The position numbers and the translations under genes were made by a program. A stretch of 64,000 nucleotides of DNA, taken from CAVXDY01 sp963760715. GTDB lineage: Bacteria > Actinomycetota > Thermoleophilia > Miltoncostaeales > Miltoncostaeaceae. The stretch is from NCBI GenBank assembly GCA_963760715.1, contig CAVXDY010000004.1, positions 124,001 through 188,000 on the forward strand. Reading direction: 5' to 3'. Every line of letters starts with the position of its first letter. Within the stretch, counting starts at the first letter, position 1. The notes under the pieces are model-generated. The model had not been told where the DNA came from. It did not search any database and saw only the letters and a list, made by a program, of their open reading frames with translations. Below, piece by piece: positions 37,043-48,960 of this stretch.

Positions 37043-38310
37043 GGAACGGCGGGCGCACCCGCGTGGCGGTGACCGGGGTGGGCGTGGTGTCCCCGCTCGG
37101 CATCGGGCGCGAGGAGATGTGGCGGTCCGTGGCCGAGGGCCGCTCCGGCGCCGGCCTGATCACCCTCTTCGACGCCGCCGACTCCCCGGTGCGGATGGCC
37201 TGCGAGGCCCACGGCTTCGACCCCACCGACTTCATGGAGCGGCGGGCGGCCCGGCGGATGGACCGGTACGCGCAGCTCGCGGTGGCCGCTGCCCGCCTGG
37301 CCGTCGCCGACTCGGGCCTCACGATCGACGACGACGGCGCCGGGATCGGGGCGATCATCGCGAACGGCGGCTCCGGCACGATCTCGCGCGAGGAGCAGCA
37401 CCGGGTGATGCTGGAGCGGGGGCCCGACCGGGTGTCGCCCTTCGCCATCCCGCTCAGCGTGGCGAACATGGGCGCCGGGCAGGTGTCGATCGAGCTCGGC
37501 CTGCGCGGCCCGGTGGCGGCCGTCTGCACGGCCTGCGCCGCGGGCACCGACGCCATCGGCACGGCCGCGGACATCATCCGCCGCGGCGACGCCCGCGCGA
37601 TGCTGGCGGGCGGGGCCGACTGCCTCATCTCGCCCTTCTTCGTGGCCGGTTTCGACGCGATGCGGGTGCTCTCGCACCGCAACGACGACCCCGCCGGCGC
37701 GGCGCGGCCGTTCGATCGCGACCGGGACGGGTTCCTCGTGGGCGAAGCCGGCGCGGTGCTGGTGCTGGAGCCGTGGGACGACGCCGTGGCCCGCGGCGCC
37801 CACATCGTGTGCGAGGTGGCCGGCTACGGGGCGAGCGCCGACGCCCACCACCTGACCGACCCCGATCCGAGCGGCGTGCCCCAGGCGCGCGCCCTCACCG
37901 CGGCCCTCCAGGACGCGGGCATCGCCCCCGATCAGGTGGACCACGTCAACGCGCACGGCGGCGCCAGCAAGCCCGGCGACCCGGCCGAGGTGCGGATCCT
38001 CCAGCTCGCCCTGGGCGAGGAGGCGGCGGCGCGGGTGGCGGTGAGCGCGACCAAGTCGATGCACGGCCACTGCATGGGGGCCGCCGGGGCGCTCGAGGCG
38101 GCCATCACCGCCCTCGCCCTTCAGGAGGGCCTGATCCCGCCGACCCTGAACCTGCACGAGGTCGACGAGTCCTGCATCGGGGTCGACCACGTCGCCAACA
38201 CCGCGCGGCCCGCCGACATCCGGGTGGCCATGTCCACCTCGTTCGGCCTCGGCGGCCACAACGCGGCGCTGGTGCTGACGCGCGCCGACGGGGACGGGCG
38301 GCTGCGATGA
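37039..38310 (+). CDS. fabF: 3-oxoacyl-ACP synthase II (second copy)
   Basis: This tandem paralogue of the preceding gene is 423 residues long, with Cys166 (VCTACAAGTDAIG), His306 and His344 (MHGHCMGAAGALE). The loop after the first His reads HGGASKPGD instead of the usual HGTSTxxGD, and Cys/Met changes flank the second His. Active-site Cys is kept, so it is not a chain-length factor. It may differ in chain length or acyl preference. ATG 37039 lies in the stop of the first copy. Confidence 0.94.
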   Translation: MRNGGRTRVAVTGVGVVSPLGIGREEMWRSVAEGRSGAGLITLFDAADSPVRMACEAHGFDPTDFMERRAARRMDRYAQLAVAAARLAVADSGLTIDDDGAGIGAIIANGGSGTISREEQHRVMLERGPDRVSPFAIPLSVANMGAGQVSIELGLRGPVAAVCTACAAGTDAIGTAADIIRRGDARAMLAGGADCLISPFFVAGFDAMRVLSHRNDDPAGAARPFDRDRDGFLVGEAGAVLVLEPWDDAVARGAHIVCEVAGYGASADAHHLTDPDPSGVPQARALTAALQDAGIAPDQVDHVNAHGGASKPGDPAEVRILQLALGEEAAARVAVSATKSMHGHCMGAAGALEAAITALALQEGLIPPTLNLHEVDESCIGVDHVANTARPADIRVAMSTSFGLGGHNAALVLTRADGDGRLR

Positions 38311-38519
38311 CGGCCTTCCTGCGGCGCCTGTCCCCGCGCGCCGAGAAGACGATCCGCCTGGTCGTCGTGTGCGCGGTCGCGACGATCGTCGGCATCCTCG
38401 CCGTGACGCTCGACAGCGTCCCGTTGGGCTACACGGCCGCCGCGATCGTCCTCGCGGGCATCCTGGCCGGCCCGGTGGTCGCGCGGGCGCTGGCGCCCAG
38501 GGGGAACGGGCCTCGCTAA
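38307..38519 (+). CDS. Small two-helix membrane protein, unknown
   Basis: ATG 38307 overlaps the stop of the second fabF. The 70 residues hold two hydrophobic segments (LVVVCAVATIVGILAVTL and YTAAAIVLAGILAGPVVARALA) between basic ends. I do not recognise a family. The overlap shows it is translated with the fab genes, and metH starts ten bases after it. Confidence 0.7.
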   Translation: MTAFLRRLSPRAEKTIRLVVVCAVATIVGILAVTLDSVPLGYTAAAIVLAGILAGPVVARALAPRGNGPR

Positions 38520-38529
38520 CCTCCCTCGG

Positions 38530-42237
<3,708 letters not shown>

Positions 42238-42268
42238 CTCGGGTCCGGTGGCCTCCCGGGCGAGGATG

Positions 42269-42285
42269 AGCTAGCCTTGCTAGCT
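42269..42285. promoter_or_regulatory. Operator of the toxin-antitoxin operon
   Basis: AGCTAGC-CTT-GCTAGCT is a perfect inverted repeat with 7-base arms, 19 bases upstream of the antitoxin start. Type II antitoxins bind such palindromes to repress their own operon, so this is the expected autoregulatory site. It would overlap the core promoter. Confidence 0.65.
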
Positions 42286-42304
42286 AACCTCCGGAAGGAG
42301 TGCC

Positions 42305-42535
42305 GTGCAGGTCAACGTCCACGAGGCCAAGACCCAGCTTTCTCGCCTGATCGCCGCTGCCGAGAAGGGCGAGGAGGTCGTGATCGCCCGGGATGGGCGT
42401 CCCGCGGTGCGCCTCGTCCCCTGCGCGCGTCAAGAGTCCCCTCGAACTCCGGGCACCGCCGCCGTGATCATCGCGGATGACTTCGACGAGCTCCCCGAGG
42501 ACATCGCCGCGGCGTTCCGCGGCGAGTCGCCCTGA
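42305..42535 (+). CDS. Antitoxin, Phd/YefM family
   Basis: The 76-residue protein starts at GTG 42305 after GGAAGGAG. The N-terminal DNA-binding fold VNVHEAKTQLSRLIAAAEKGEEVVIARDG is diagnostic of Phd/YefM antitoxins. The acidic C-terminus (DDFDELPEDIAAAF) is the usual toxin-neutralising tail. Its stop overlaps the toxin start (CTGA), which ties antitoxin and toxin synthesis together. Confidence 0.93.
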   Translation: MQVNVHEAKTQLSRLIAAAEKGEEVVIARDGRPAVRLVPCARQESPRTPGTAAVIIADDFDELPEDIAAAFRGESP

Positions 42536-42909
42536 GGCTGCTCCTCGACACCCACCCCCTCCTGTGGTGGGCGGGGGGTGGAGGTGAGCTGCGGCCGGAG
42601 GCCCTGACGGCGATCAGCGATCCGGAGAACCAGGTGGCGGTGAGCGCAGCGAGCATCTGGGAGGCCGAGATCAAGCGCGTCGCGGGCAAGCTGTCGATCG
42701 ACATCGAGCCCGTCGATGAGGTCGGCCGCTCGGGGTTCCTCCCGCTCGCGATGACGTTCGAGGATGCGATCGACGCCGCGCGACTTCCCCAGTATCACCG
42801 AGATCCCTTCGATCGCATGCTCATCGCCCAGGCCCAGCGGCACGGCATGACCCTCGTCACACGGGATCGGCGGATGGCCGACTACGGGATCGCAATCCTC
42901 CCCGCCTGA
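42532..42909 (+). CDS. vapC: PIN-domain ribonuclease toxin
   Basis: VapC-like toxins cut RNA in a metal-dependent way. Read from CTG 42532, the 125-residue protein has the acidic PIN set: Asp6 (LLLDTHPLLWW), Glu in SIWEAEIK, Asp in YHRDPFDRMLIAQA and Asp in VTRDRRMADY. The first conventional start (GTG 42634) would remove the LDTH strand and destroy the active site. The CTG overlap with the antitoxin stop is therefore the only sensible start. Confidence 0.9.
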   Translation: MRLLLDTHPLLWWAGGGGELRPEALTAISDPENQVAVSAASIWEAEIKRVAGKLSIDIEPVDEVGRSGFLPLAMTFEDAIDAARLPQYHRDPFDRMLIAQAQRHGMTLVTRDRRMADYGIAILPA

Positions 42910-42917
42910 CGGCCCGC

Positions 42918-43448
42918 TCAGAGCTCGAACTGCTCCTTGGCCAGGTAGAGGCGGGCCTGGCGGGCTCCCTCCACCAGCACCGCCAGCTTCGCCTCGACCA
43001 CCGGGCGGGGCAGCCGGTCCATGCCCGTGGCGGTGGCGACCCAGAGGGCGGCGGCCGACCCGCTGCGCGCCCGCCCGAGCACGTGGCGGGCGACGTCCAT
43101 CACGTCCTCGACCGCGTCGCCCGAATCGACCGCCACGATGATGTCGTCGTCGGAGCTCAGCCGGTAGAGGTTCGGCGGCACCGGCCCCTCGGTCTCGACG
43201 ATCATCGCGCGGTGGCCGTCGAGCGCCCCGGCGTCGGCGATGCGCGCCTTCACGGCGAGGTGGGGAGCCGCGCCGCGAGCGGCCGCCAGGGTCGCGGCGG
43301 TGTCCTCGCCGGCCCCGCTGGCGGTGACGTCGAGCCCGATGCCCGCCAGCCGCGCCGACCAGCCGGGCCCTCCGGGGAGGGCACCGAGCACGATCGTGGG
43401 CAGCACCGGGAGCTGGATCCCCAGGGCCGCGAGCTCGTCGCGTCGCAC
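42918..43448 (-). CDS. Short MetE/UROD-like protein, function uncertain
   Basis: The 176-residue protein starts at GTG 43448 (VRRDELAALGIQLPVLPTIVLG). The strand LAVKARIADAGALDG, then DDIIVAVDSGDAVEDVMDVAR and the end LWVATATGMDRLPRPVVEAKL-VEGARQAR, resemble the C-terminal barrel of cobalamin-independent methionine synthase-like proteins. The usual PDCG zinc motif is replaced by ATATG. It is therefore unlikely to be an active methionine synthase. It is divergent from the permease gene with 22 bases between starts. Confidence 0.5.
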   Translation of the reverse strand: MRRDELAALGIQLPVLPTIVLGALPGGPGWSARLAGIGLDVTASGAGEDTAATLAAARGAAPHLAVKARIADAGALDGHRAMIVETEGPVPPNLYRLSSDDDIIVAVDSGDAVEDVMDVARHVLGRARSGSAAALWVATATGMDRLPRPVVEAKLAVLVEGARQARLYLAKEQFEL

Positions 43449-43470
43449 GGCCGGACCGTACCCTGGTGCG

Positions 43471-44664
43471 ATGGGGCCGGACGGATGGCTGCGGCGACTG
43501 GGTCCGTGGGTGGGCATCGGGACCAGCCCGGCCGCCCTCATGACGGGGGGTGGCATGGCCGAAGGGCTGCGGGGCGGCGAGCTGGTGGCCGCGATCGTGG
43601 TGGGGGTCGCCCTCCTGACCGTCCTGGCGGTGGTGCAGGGGATGCTGGGCCAGCGCACGGGGGCGCCCCTGGCGGCGCTCACGGCGGGGCCCCTGGGGCG
43701 GGAGGGAAGCCGCCTGACCGCCTCGGTGGTGATGCTCGCGATGATGCTCGGCTGGTTCGGGGTCAACGCCGGCGTGGCGGGGGTGGCGCTCGCGCGCCTG
43801 GCCGGGATCCCCGATGTCACCGGGGTGATCCTGCTGACGGTCGCCATGCTCGGCATCGTCGCCCTGGGCCTGTCGGTGCTGTCGTGGTCGGCGCTGGTCG
43901 CCGGGATCGCGACAGCGTCGCTGGCCGCCTACGGCCTGCATCTCGCCCTCGCCGACCACGACGCCACGCTCTCCGGGGGTCACACGGCCACCGACCCGAT
44001 CGGGTTCCTGCCCGCCGTGACCCTGGTGGTCGGCTACGGCGCGGCGTTCTCGCTGCGCACACCCGACTTCACCCACGATCTGGCCCGGCCGCGCCACGTG
44101 GTGTGGTGCGCGCTCACCGGCCTCGCCGCGCCGGTGCTGGCGTTCGCCCTGGCGGGGGCCGTGCTGCAGGCCGCGACCGGCGAATGGGACCTGGCGGACG
44201 TCCTGCGCGGGCTGGGGAGCTCCAACGTCGCCTACCTGTTCGTCGCCGTGGGCTTCACCGGCTCGATCCTCACGAATCTCTGGTCCGGCGCGCTGTCGCT
44301 GCAGGACGCGGCCCCCCGGGTGACGCACCGCGGGGCGCTGCTCACCGTCGCGGCCGTGGGCGCCGCGCTCGCGGCCGCCGGATTCGACGACCTGATGCTG
44401 TCCTGGCTCACGGTGATGGCCCTCGCGGCCCCCGGCCTGGTGGCCGTCTGCGTGATCCACGCGGCGCGTCGGGAACGCGTCGAGGACGGGTGGAGGGCCG
44501 CAGGACTCGCCGCTTGGGGGGGCGGATTCGCGTGCGGACTCGGGCTCTACCTGGCAGGCTCTCCTCTTGCGCTCCCGGCCGCGACGCTCGTCCCGGCGCT
44601 CGTCTACTGGCTGAGCCGACGCCGCGGGGAGCGGGACCTGGTGGACGCGACGCAGGGGGGCTGA
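43471..44664 (+). CDS. NCS1-type cytosine/purine permease-like transporter
   Basis: This 397-residue protein has about ten to twelve helices. Its first segment GPWVGIGTSPAALMTGGGMAEGL and the motif VGYGAAFSLRTPDFTHDLA fit the CodB/NCS1 family of nucleobase permeases. ATG 43471 is used. The gene ends two bases before pckA. It could bring nucleobases into a cell that carries the full purine operon, but the substrate is inference. Confidence 0.7.
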   Translation: MGPDGWLRRLGPWVGIGTSPAALMTGGGMAEGLRGGELVAAIVVGVALLTVLAVVQGMLGQRTGAPLAALTAGPLGREGSRLTASVVMLAMMLGWFGVNAGVAGVALARLAGIPDVTGVILLTVAMLGIVALGLSVLSWSALVAGIATASLAAYGLHLALADHDATLSGGHTATDPIGFLPAVTLVVGYGAAFSLRTPDFTHDLARPRHVVWCALTGLAAPVLAFALAGAVLQAATGEWDLADVLRGLGSSNVAYLFVAVGFTGSILTNLWSGALSLQDAAPRVTHRGALLTVAAVGAALAAAGFDDLMLSWLTVMALAAPGLVAVCVIHAARRERVEDGWRAAGLAAWGGGFACGLGLYLAGSPLALPAATLVPALVYWLSRRRGERDLVDATQGG

Positions 44665-44665
44665 G

Positions 44666-46234
44666 GTGGCGATTGACCAAGCGACACCGCCGCGGGGCGG
44701 CGGGGTCGGACTCGACGCGCACGGCATCGAGGCGTCGGGGGCCGTGTGGTGGAACCTCCCGGTGGCCGCGCTCTACGAGCACGCGATCAGGGCGGGCGAC
44801 GGCGAGCTGGCGCGGGGCGGCGCCATGGTGGTCTCCACCGGAGCCCACACCGGCCGCGCGCCGAAGGACAAGTTCGTGGTCCGCGAGCCGGGCAGCGAGG
44901 ACCGCGTCTGGTGGGGTCCGAACCAGGAGATCGACGAGGCCCACTTCCGCGCCCTCCGCACCCGCCTGCGGGACCACCTCGGCCCCGGGGCGATCTACGT
45001 CATCGACGCATTCGCCGGCGCCGAGCCCGCCAACCGCCTGTCGCTGCGCCTGGTCACCGAGAGCGCCTGGCACGCCCTCTTCGCCCGCTCCCTGTTCATC
45101 GAACCCACCGACGAGCAGCTCGCGAAGCACCGGCCCGAGGCCGTGATCCTCCACGCCCCCACGCTGGCGGCCGACCCGGCCGCCGACGGGACCCGCGCCT
45201 CCAACTTCGTGGTCCTCCACCTCACCGAGCAGCAGATCCTGATCGGCGGCACCCACTACGCCGGCGAGATCAAGAAATCGATCTTCACGCTGATGAACGA
45301 CCGCCTACCGAACCACGGCGTCCTGTCGATGCACTGCTCGGCCAACGTCGGCGCCGACGGGCGCGTGGCCGTCTTCTTCGGGCTCTCGGGGACCGGCAAG
45401 ACCACACTCTCCACCGACTCCACCCGGCCGCTCATCGGCGACGACGAGCACGGCTGGGGCGACAACGGGGTCTTCAACATCGAGGGGGGCTGCTACGCGA
45501 AGGTCATCAAGCTCTCCCCCGAGGCCGAGCCGGAGATCCACGCCACCACCCAGATGTTCGGGACCGTCCTCGAGAACGTCGTGATGGACCCGGTCTCGCG
45601 TCGCCTGGATCTCGATGACGCCTCGAACACCGAGAACACACGGGCGGCCTATCCGCTCACGTCGATCCCCAACACGGTCCTCGAGAAGCGCGCCGGCCAC
45701 CCGTCGGCGATCATCATGCTCACCGCCGACGCCTTCGGCGTGCTGCCCCCCATCGCCAAGCTCACCCCCGAGGAGGCGATGCGCATGTTCCTCGCCGGGT
45801 ACACGGCGAAGGTCGCCGGCACGGAGGTGGGCGTGGTGGAGCCACAGGCCACCTTCAGCTCCTGCTTCGGCGCGCCGTTCCTGCCGCAGCCGCCCTCGGT
45901 GTACGCCGAGCTGCTGCGCGCGCGGATCAAGGCGCACGACGCGAGCGCGTGGCTCGTGAACACCGGCTGGACCGGGGGCGCCTACGGCACCGGGTCGCGG
46001 ATGCCGATCTCGGCCACGCGGGCGATCATCCGCGCCGCCCTGTCCGGCGAGCTCGACGGGGCGCCCACGCGCACCGACCCCAACTTCGGCTTCGAGGTGC
46101 CCACCGCGGTCCCGGGCGTGGACTCAGGCCTGCTCGACCCCCGGGGCACCTGGGCCGACGGCGAGGCCTACGACACCGCGGCGAAGGACCTCGCGACGCG
46201 CATCCGGGAGCACGCGGTCGCGATGGGGGGCTAG
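44666..46234 (+). CDS. pckA: Phosphoenolpyruvate carboxykinase (ATP type)
   Basis: PckA turns oxaloacetate and ATP into phosphoenolpyruvate at the start of gluconeogenesis. The 522-residue protein has STGAHTGRAPKDKF, the substrate loop, the kinase-1a loop FGLSGTGKTTLSTD, the metal-binding LIGDDEHGWGDNGVFNIEGGCYAK, and VNTGWTGGAYGTGSRM. These are hallmarks of the ATP-dependent enzyme, not the GTP form common in many actinobacteria. The start is GTG 44666. The 89-base gap after it ends the unit. Confidence 0.96.
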   Translation: MAIDQATPPRGGGVGLDAHGIEASGAVWWNLPVAALYEHAIRAGDGELARGGAMVVSTGAHTGRAPKDKFVVREPGSEDRVWWGPNQEIDEAHFRALRTRLRDHLGPGAIYVIDAFAGAEPANRLSLRLVTESAWHALFARSLFIEPTDEQLAKHRPEAVILHAPTLAADPAADGTRASNFVVLHLTEQQILIGGTHYAGEIKKSIFTLMNDRLPNHGVLSMHCSANVGADGRVAVFFGLSGTGKTTLSTDSTRPLIGDDEHGWGDNGVFNIEGGCYAKVIKLSPEAEPEIHATTQMFGTVLENVVMDPVSRRLDLDDASNTENTRAAYPLTSIPNTVLEKRAGHPSAIIMLTADAFGVLPPIAKLTPEEAMRMFLAGYTAKVAGTEVGVVEPQATFSSCFGAPFLPQPPSVYAELLRARIKAHDASAWLVNTGWTGGAYGTGSRMPISATRAIIRAALSGELDGAPTRTDPNFGFEVPTAVPGVDSGLLDPRGTWADGEAYDTAAKDLATRIREHAVAMGG

Positions 46235-46323
46235 GCGGGCGCCCCCAGCGGGCCACACCGCACAAAAAAGTCACCGTTCTCTCAGGATCCTCCCCGCGGG
46301 CGATCGCTAGCCTCGCCGTCGCG

Positions 46324-48138
46324 ATGAGGTGGTCGAGAGCTCTGATCTGGCCGGCCGCGCTCCTCGCCGGAGCGCTGGTCCTGGCCCCGGCCGCCGACGC
46401 GGGCACGGCGGCGCCCGTGCTGACGATCACGGGCAGCGACGCCGACGTCTGGAACGTCGCGCAGCCCACGCCGGTCTACACCGTGCGGAGCACCCGCGCC
46501 GGGAAGATCAGCTGGACCCTGTCGGGCACCACCCTCAAGGGGTCCGGCCCCTCGCCGCTGCGCGTCGAGCTTCGGAACCTGACGACGGGCACGTACACGC
46601 TCACCGCCACGCGGACGGCGCCGGCGGCGACCGCCAAGCGCATCGTGCACGTGGACGTGACCCCGCCCACCATCGCGATCCGCGCGCCGGCCCAGGGCGC
46701 GGCGTACCTGCCGGGGCAGGCGGTGGAGGTCAACTACTCGTGCGACGGCGCGGTGAGCTGCACGGGCCCCCTGGCCGACGGCGCGATGCTGCCCACCGAC
46801 GCCGGCGGCCCGGGCACGTTCGCCGTGACGGCCCTCGACGCCGCGGGCAACTCCGCCGCCGCGACGGTGTCCTACATGGTGGGCCCCGTCGCGCCGACCA
46901 TCGCCGGCCGCCCTCCCGACCCGGTGCGCGGCACGCGGCCGGTCTTCTCGTGGACCGGGGGCGAGCCCGGCGCCACCTTCACCTGGCAGGTCCTGTCGGA
47001 GGGGACCGTGATCTCGCAGGGCGACACGCTCGACCCGCGGGTCGCCCTGGGCCCGCTGGCGCCCGGCTCCTACGCCTTCCAGGTCCGCCAGACCGGGGCG
47101 TCCGGGCGCGCCGGGCCGTTCAGCGTGGCCGACCCCTTCACCGTGGAGCGTGCGGTCAGCTCGGCGCGCGCCGTTCCGCACACCCGCAACGCCCGGCTGC
47201 TGAGGCCGATGGCCGGCGCCACCACCACGCGCGCCCGCCCCCTGCTGTCGTGGCGCCGCCGCGCGGGGGCGAGCCTCTACAACCTGCAGGTCTTCCGCGT
47301 CCACGACGGGACGCTGACGAAGATCGTCTCGAGCTTCCCCCACGGCACCCGGACCCGGGTGCGCGGCCTGCGCTTCGGCGAGCGGTACGCGTGGCGCGTG
47401 TGGCCCTACCTGCGCGGATCCGGCTACACGAGAGCGCCCCTGGGGACGAGCTTCTTCGACATGTCGCGGCCCCTGAGGCTCAGCCGCGGTCAGATGCTCG
47501 TGAACCGGCGCATCGCCCAGGCCGCGCTGCGGCGGGTGAACGCCATCGAGCGCTGGCTCGACGCCGGGATCGTGGCCGGCGACCTCCGCCACGAGGGGCT
47601 CGGCGCGGCGGCGTTCGACCCGGCCCTCGCCCCCTCCGGGCCGGGGTCCGGGGACGGCACCGCGGCCGCGGCGGTGCGGCCCCTCGGCATCGGCGGGCCG
47701 CCGGCCGTGGCCGAGGCCCCGCCGGGCGGAATCCCGGTGAGCGCGCGCGAGCTCCTCACCACCCAGCGCATCGCCCAGGCGGCCGTCCGGCGCCTCACGG
47801 CGATCGAGGCGCGGCTGGCCGCGGGGCTCACCGGCGGTGACATCGTGGACGGCTCGATCGGACCGGAGAAGCTGGCCCCGGGCCTGCGGCTCGGGCGGCC
47901 CACCGCGACCTCGGCGCCCGTGGCGGCCAGCACCACGCCCGCGCTCCGGCGCACCGCCCACCCCGCGCCGGTGCGGCTGCGCCCGCGGCAGCTCCTCATC
48001 GCGCAGCGGATCTCGCAGGGCGCCGTGCGAAGGGCCGAGGGGTTGCGCGAGCGCCTGCTCCAGGGCCTCTCGACGGAGGACTTCCGGCCGGGCTCGATCG
48101 GCCCCGCCGACCTCGCGCCGTCCCTGCGGAGGGGGTGA
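46324..48138 (+). CDS. Secreted Ig-like-domain protein with three QRISQAAV-type repeats
   Basis: ATG 46324 begins a signal peptide (ALIWPAALLAGALVLAPAADA). Beta-rich, Ig-like or fibronectin-like regions follow (ISWTLSGTTLKGSG, VDVTPPTIAIRAPAQGAAY with two Cys, WTGGEPGATFTWQVLSEG, LLSWRRRAGASLYNLQVF). The last third carries three copies of one helical unit at residues about 386-422, 473-520 and 552-601: NRRIAQAALRR, TQRIAQAAVRR and AQRISQGAVRR. The last two are followed by a GSIGxxxLAP motif. The same unit occurs in two short proteins at 49990 and 50710. The length is 604 residues. No sortase signal or C-terminal helix is seen. Function unknown. Confidence 0.8.
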   Translation: MRWSRALIWPAALLAGALVLAPAADAGTAAPVLTITGSDADVWNVAQPTPVYTVRSTRAGKISWTLSGTTLKGSGPSPLRVELRNLTTGTYTLTATRTAPAATAKRIVHVDVTPPTIAIRAPAQGAAYLPGQAVEVNYSCDGAVSCTGPLADGAMLPTDAGGPGTFAVTALDAAGNSAAATVSYMVGPVAPTIAGRPPDPVRGTRPVFSWTGGEPGATFTWQVLSEGTVISQGDTLDPRVALGPLAPGSYAFQVRQTGASGRAGPFSVADPFTVERAVSSARAVPHTRNARLLRPMAGATTTRARPLLSWRRRAGASLYNLQVFRVHDGTLTKIVSSFPHGTRTRVRGLRFGERYAWRVWPYLRGSGYTRAPLGTSFFDMSRPLRLSRGQMLVNRRIAQAALRRVNAIERWLDAGIVAGDLRHEGLGAAAFDPALAPSGPGSGDGTAAAAVRPLGIGGPPAVAEAPPGGIPVSARELLTTQRIAQAAVRRLTAIEARLAAGLTGGDIVDGSIGPEKLAPGLRLGRPTATSAPVAASTTPALRRTAHPAPVRLRPRQLLIAQRISQGAVRRAEGLRERLLQGLSTEDFRPGSIGPADLAPSLRRG

Positions 48139-48139
48139 G

Positions 48140-48154
48140 CCGCCGGGAGGGCGG
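48140..48154. terminator. Hairpin between convergent genes
   Basis: CCGCC, five-base loop, GGCGG fills the gap between the stop of the secreted protein gene (48138) and the end of the enoyl-CoA hydratase gene (48155). No T-run follows. Confidence 0.35.
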
Positions 48155-48958
48155 TCAGCGCCCCCGGAAGTGCGGGGGGCGGCGTTCGCGGAACGCCGCG
48201 AGGCCCTCGCGGAAGTCGTCCGACGCGAAGGCCCGCGCCACCCAGTCGCCGGCGGCGCGGTCAACCTCGGGCGGGAGCGGCCCCTCGGAGAGCGCCCGCA
48301 CGAGCGCCCGCGTCCCGGCCACGGCGAGGGGGGCGGCGGCGGCCACCCCGGCCGCGGCGGCGTGGGCCGCGGGCCACAGCTCGTCGGGCTCCACCACCTG
48401 GTCCACCAGGCCGATCGCGAGCGCCTCGCCGGCATCCACGGGCTCGCCGGTCAGGAACAGCCGCCGCGTGCGTCCCGGGCCGACGGCCGCGACGAAGCGC
48501 CGCAGGCCGTCGGGCGCGTAGACCACCCCGAGCCGGGCCGCGGGCATCCCCAGCCGCGCCCCCCGGCGCGCGATGCGCCAGTCGCAGGCCATCGCCAGCT
48601 CGAGGGCCCCGCCGAAGGCGGCGCCGTTGACGACACCCACCACCGGCACGGCGCAGCCCGCGATGGCGCGGGCCGCGGCCTGGATCCGCCGCGCGCCGTC
48701 CTCCAGGTACGCCGGGAGCTCCTCGGGAGGGCGGTCGCCCAGGTCGAGGCCCGCCGAGAAGTGACGGTCCCCCGCGCCCGCCAGCAGCACCGCCCGGAAC
48801 CCCGCCGGCCGGGGACCGTTGAGTAGGCTCACCAGGCCGTCGAGCAGCGTCTCGTCGAGGGCGTTGGCGCGCGCCTCGTTGGCGATCCGCACCACGAGGG
48901 CGTCGCCGGCCTCCTCCACCGCGAGGCGGCCGCCGGGAGGGAGGACCTCAGCTGGCAT
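48155..48958 (-). CDS. Enoyl-CoA hydratase/isomerase family protein
   Basis: This 267-residue crotonase-fold protein has the oxyanion motif FSAGLDLGD and the second loop GVVNGAAFGGALELAMACDWRIA. The usual catalytic Glu positions are not both evident; the segment MPAARLGVVYAPDGLRRF replaces the GxxPExG-like block. The exact reaction therefore cannot be set. The C-terminal GLAAFRERRPPHFRGR is the standard family end. ATG 48958 lies only two bases from the start of the divergent PanE-like gene, so neither gene has room for a leader. Confidence 0.88.
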   Translation of the reverse strand: MPAEVLPPGGRLAVEEAGDALVVRIANEARANALDETLLDGLVSLLNGPRPAGFRAVLLAGAGDRHFSAGLDLGDRPPEELPAYLEDGARRIQAAARAIAGCAVPVVGVVNGAAFGGALELAMACDWRIARRGARLGMPAARLGVVYAPDGLRRFVAAVGPGRTRRLFLTGEPVDAGEALAIGLVDQVVEPDELWPAAHAAAAGVAAAAPLAVAGTRALVRALSEGPLPPEVDRAAGDWVARAFASDDFREGLAAFRERRPPHFRGR

Positions 48959-48960
48959 CA

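Noticed and set aside
35792..38310. Tandem KAS genes as a ketosynthase/chain-length-factor pair of a type II polyketide cluster.
   Set aside because: Both proteins keep the active-site Cys and both His residues; a chain-length factor would lack the Cys, and no cyclase or ACP gene is present.
38511..38529. Possible cobalamin riboswitch before metH.
   Set aside because: Only ten bases separate metH from the previous gene, far too short for the element.
46235..46323. The same CGTAAGGGT promoter element before the large secreted protein gene.
   Set aside because: An ACCGT string and a CTAG box are present but the sequence and spacing do not match the two small genes.
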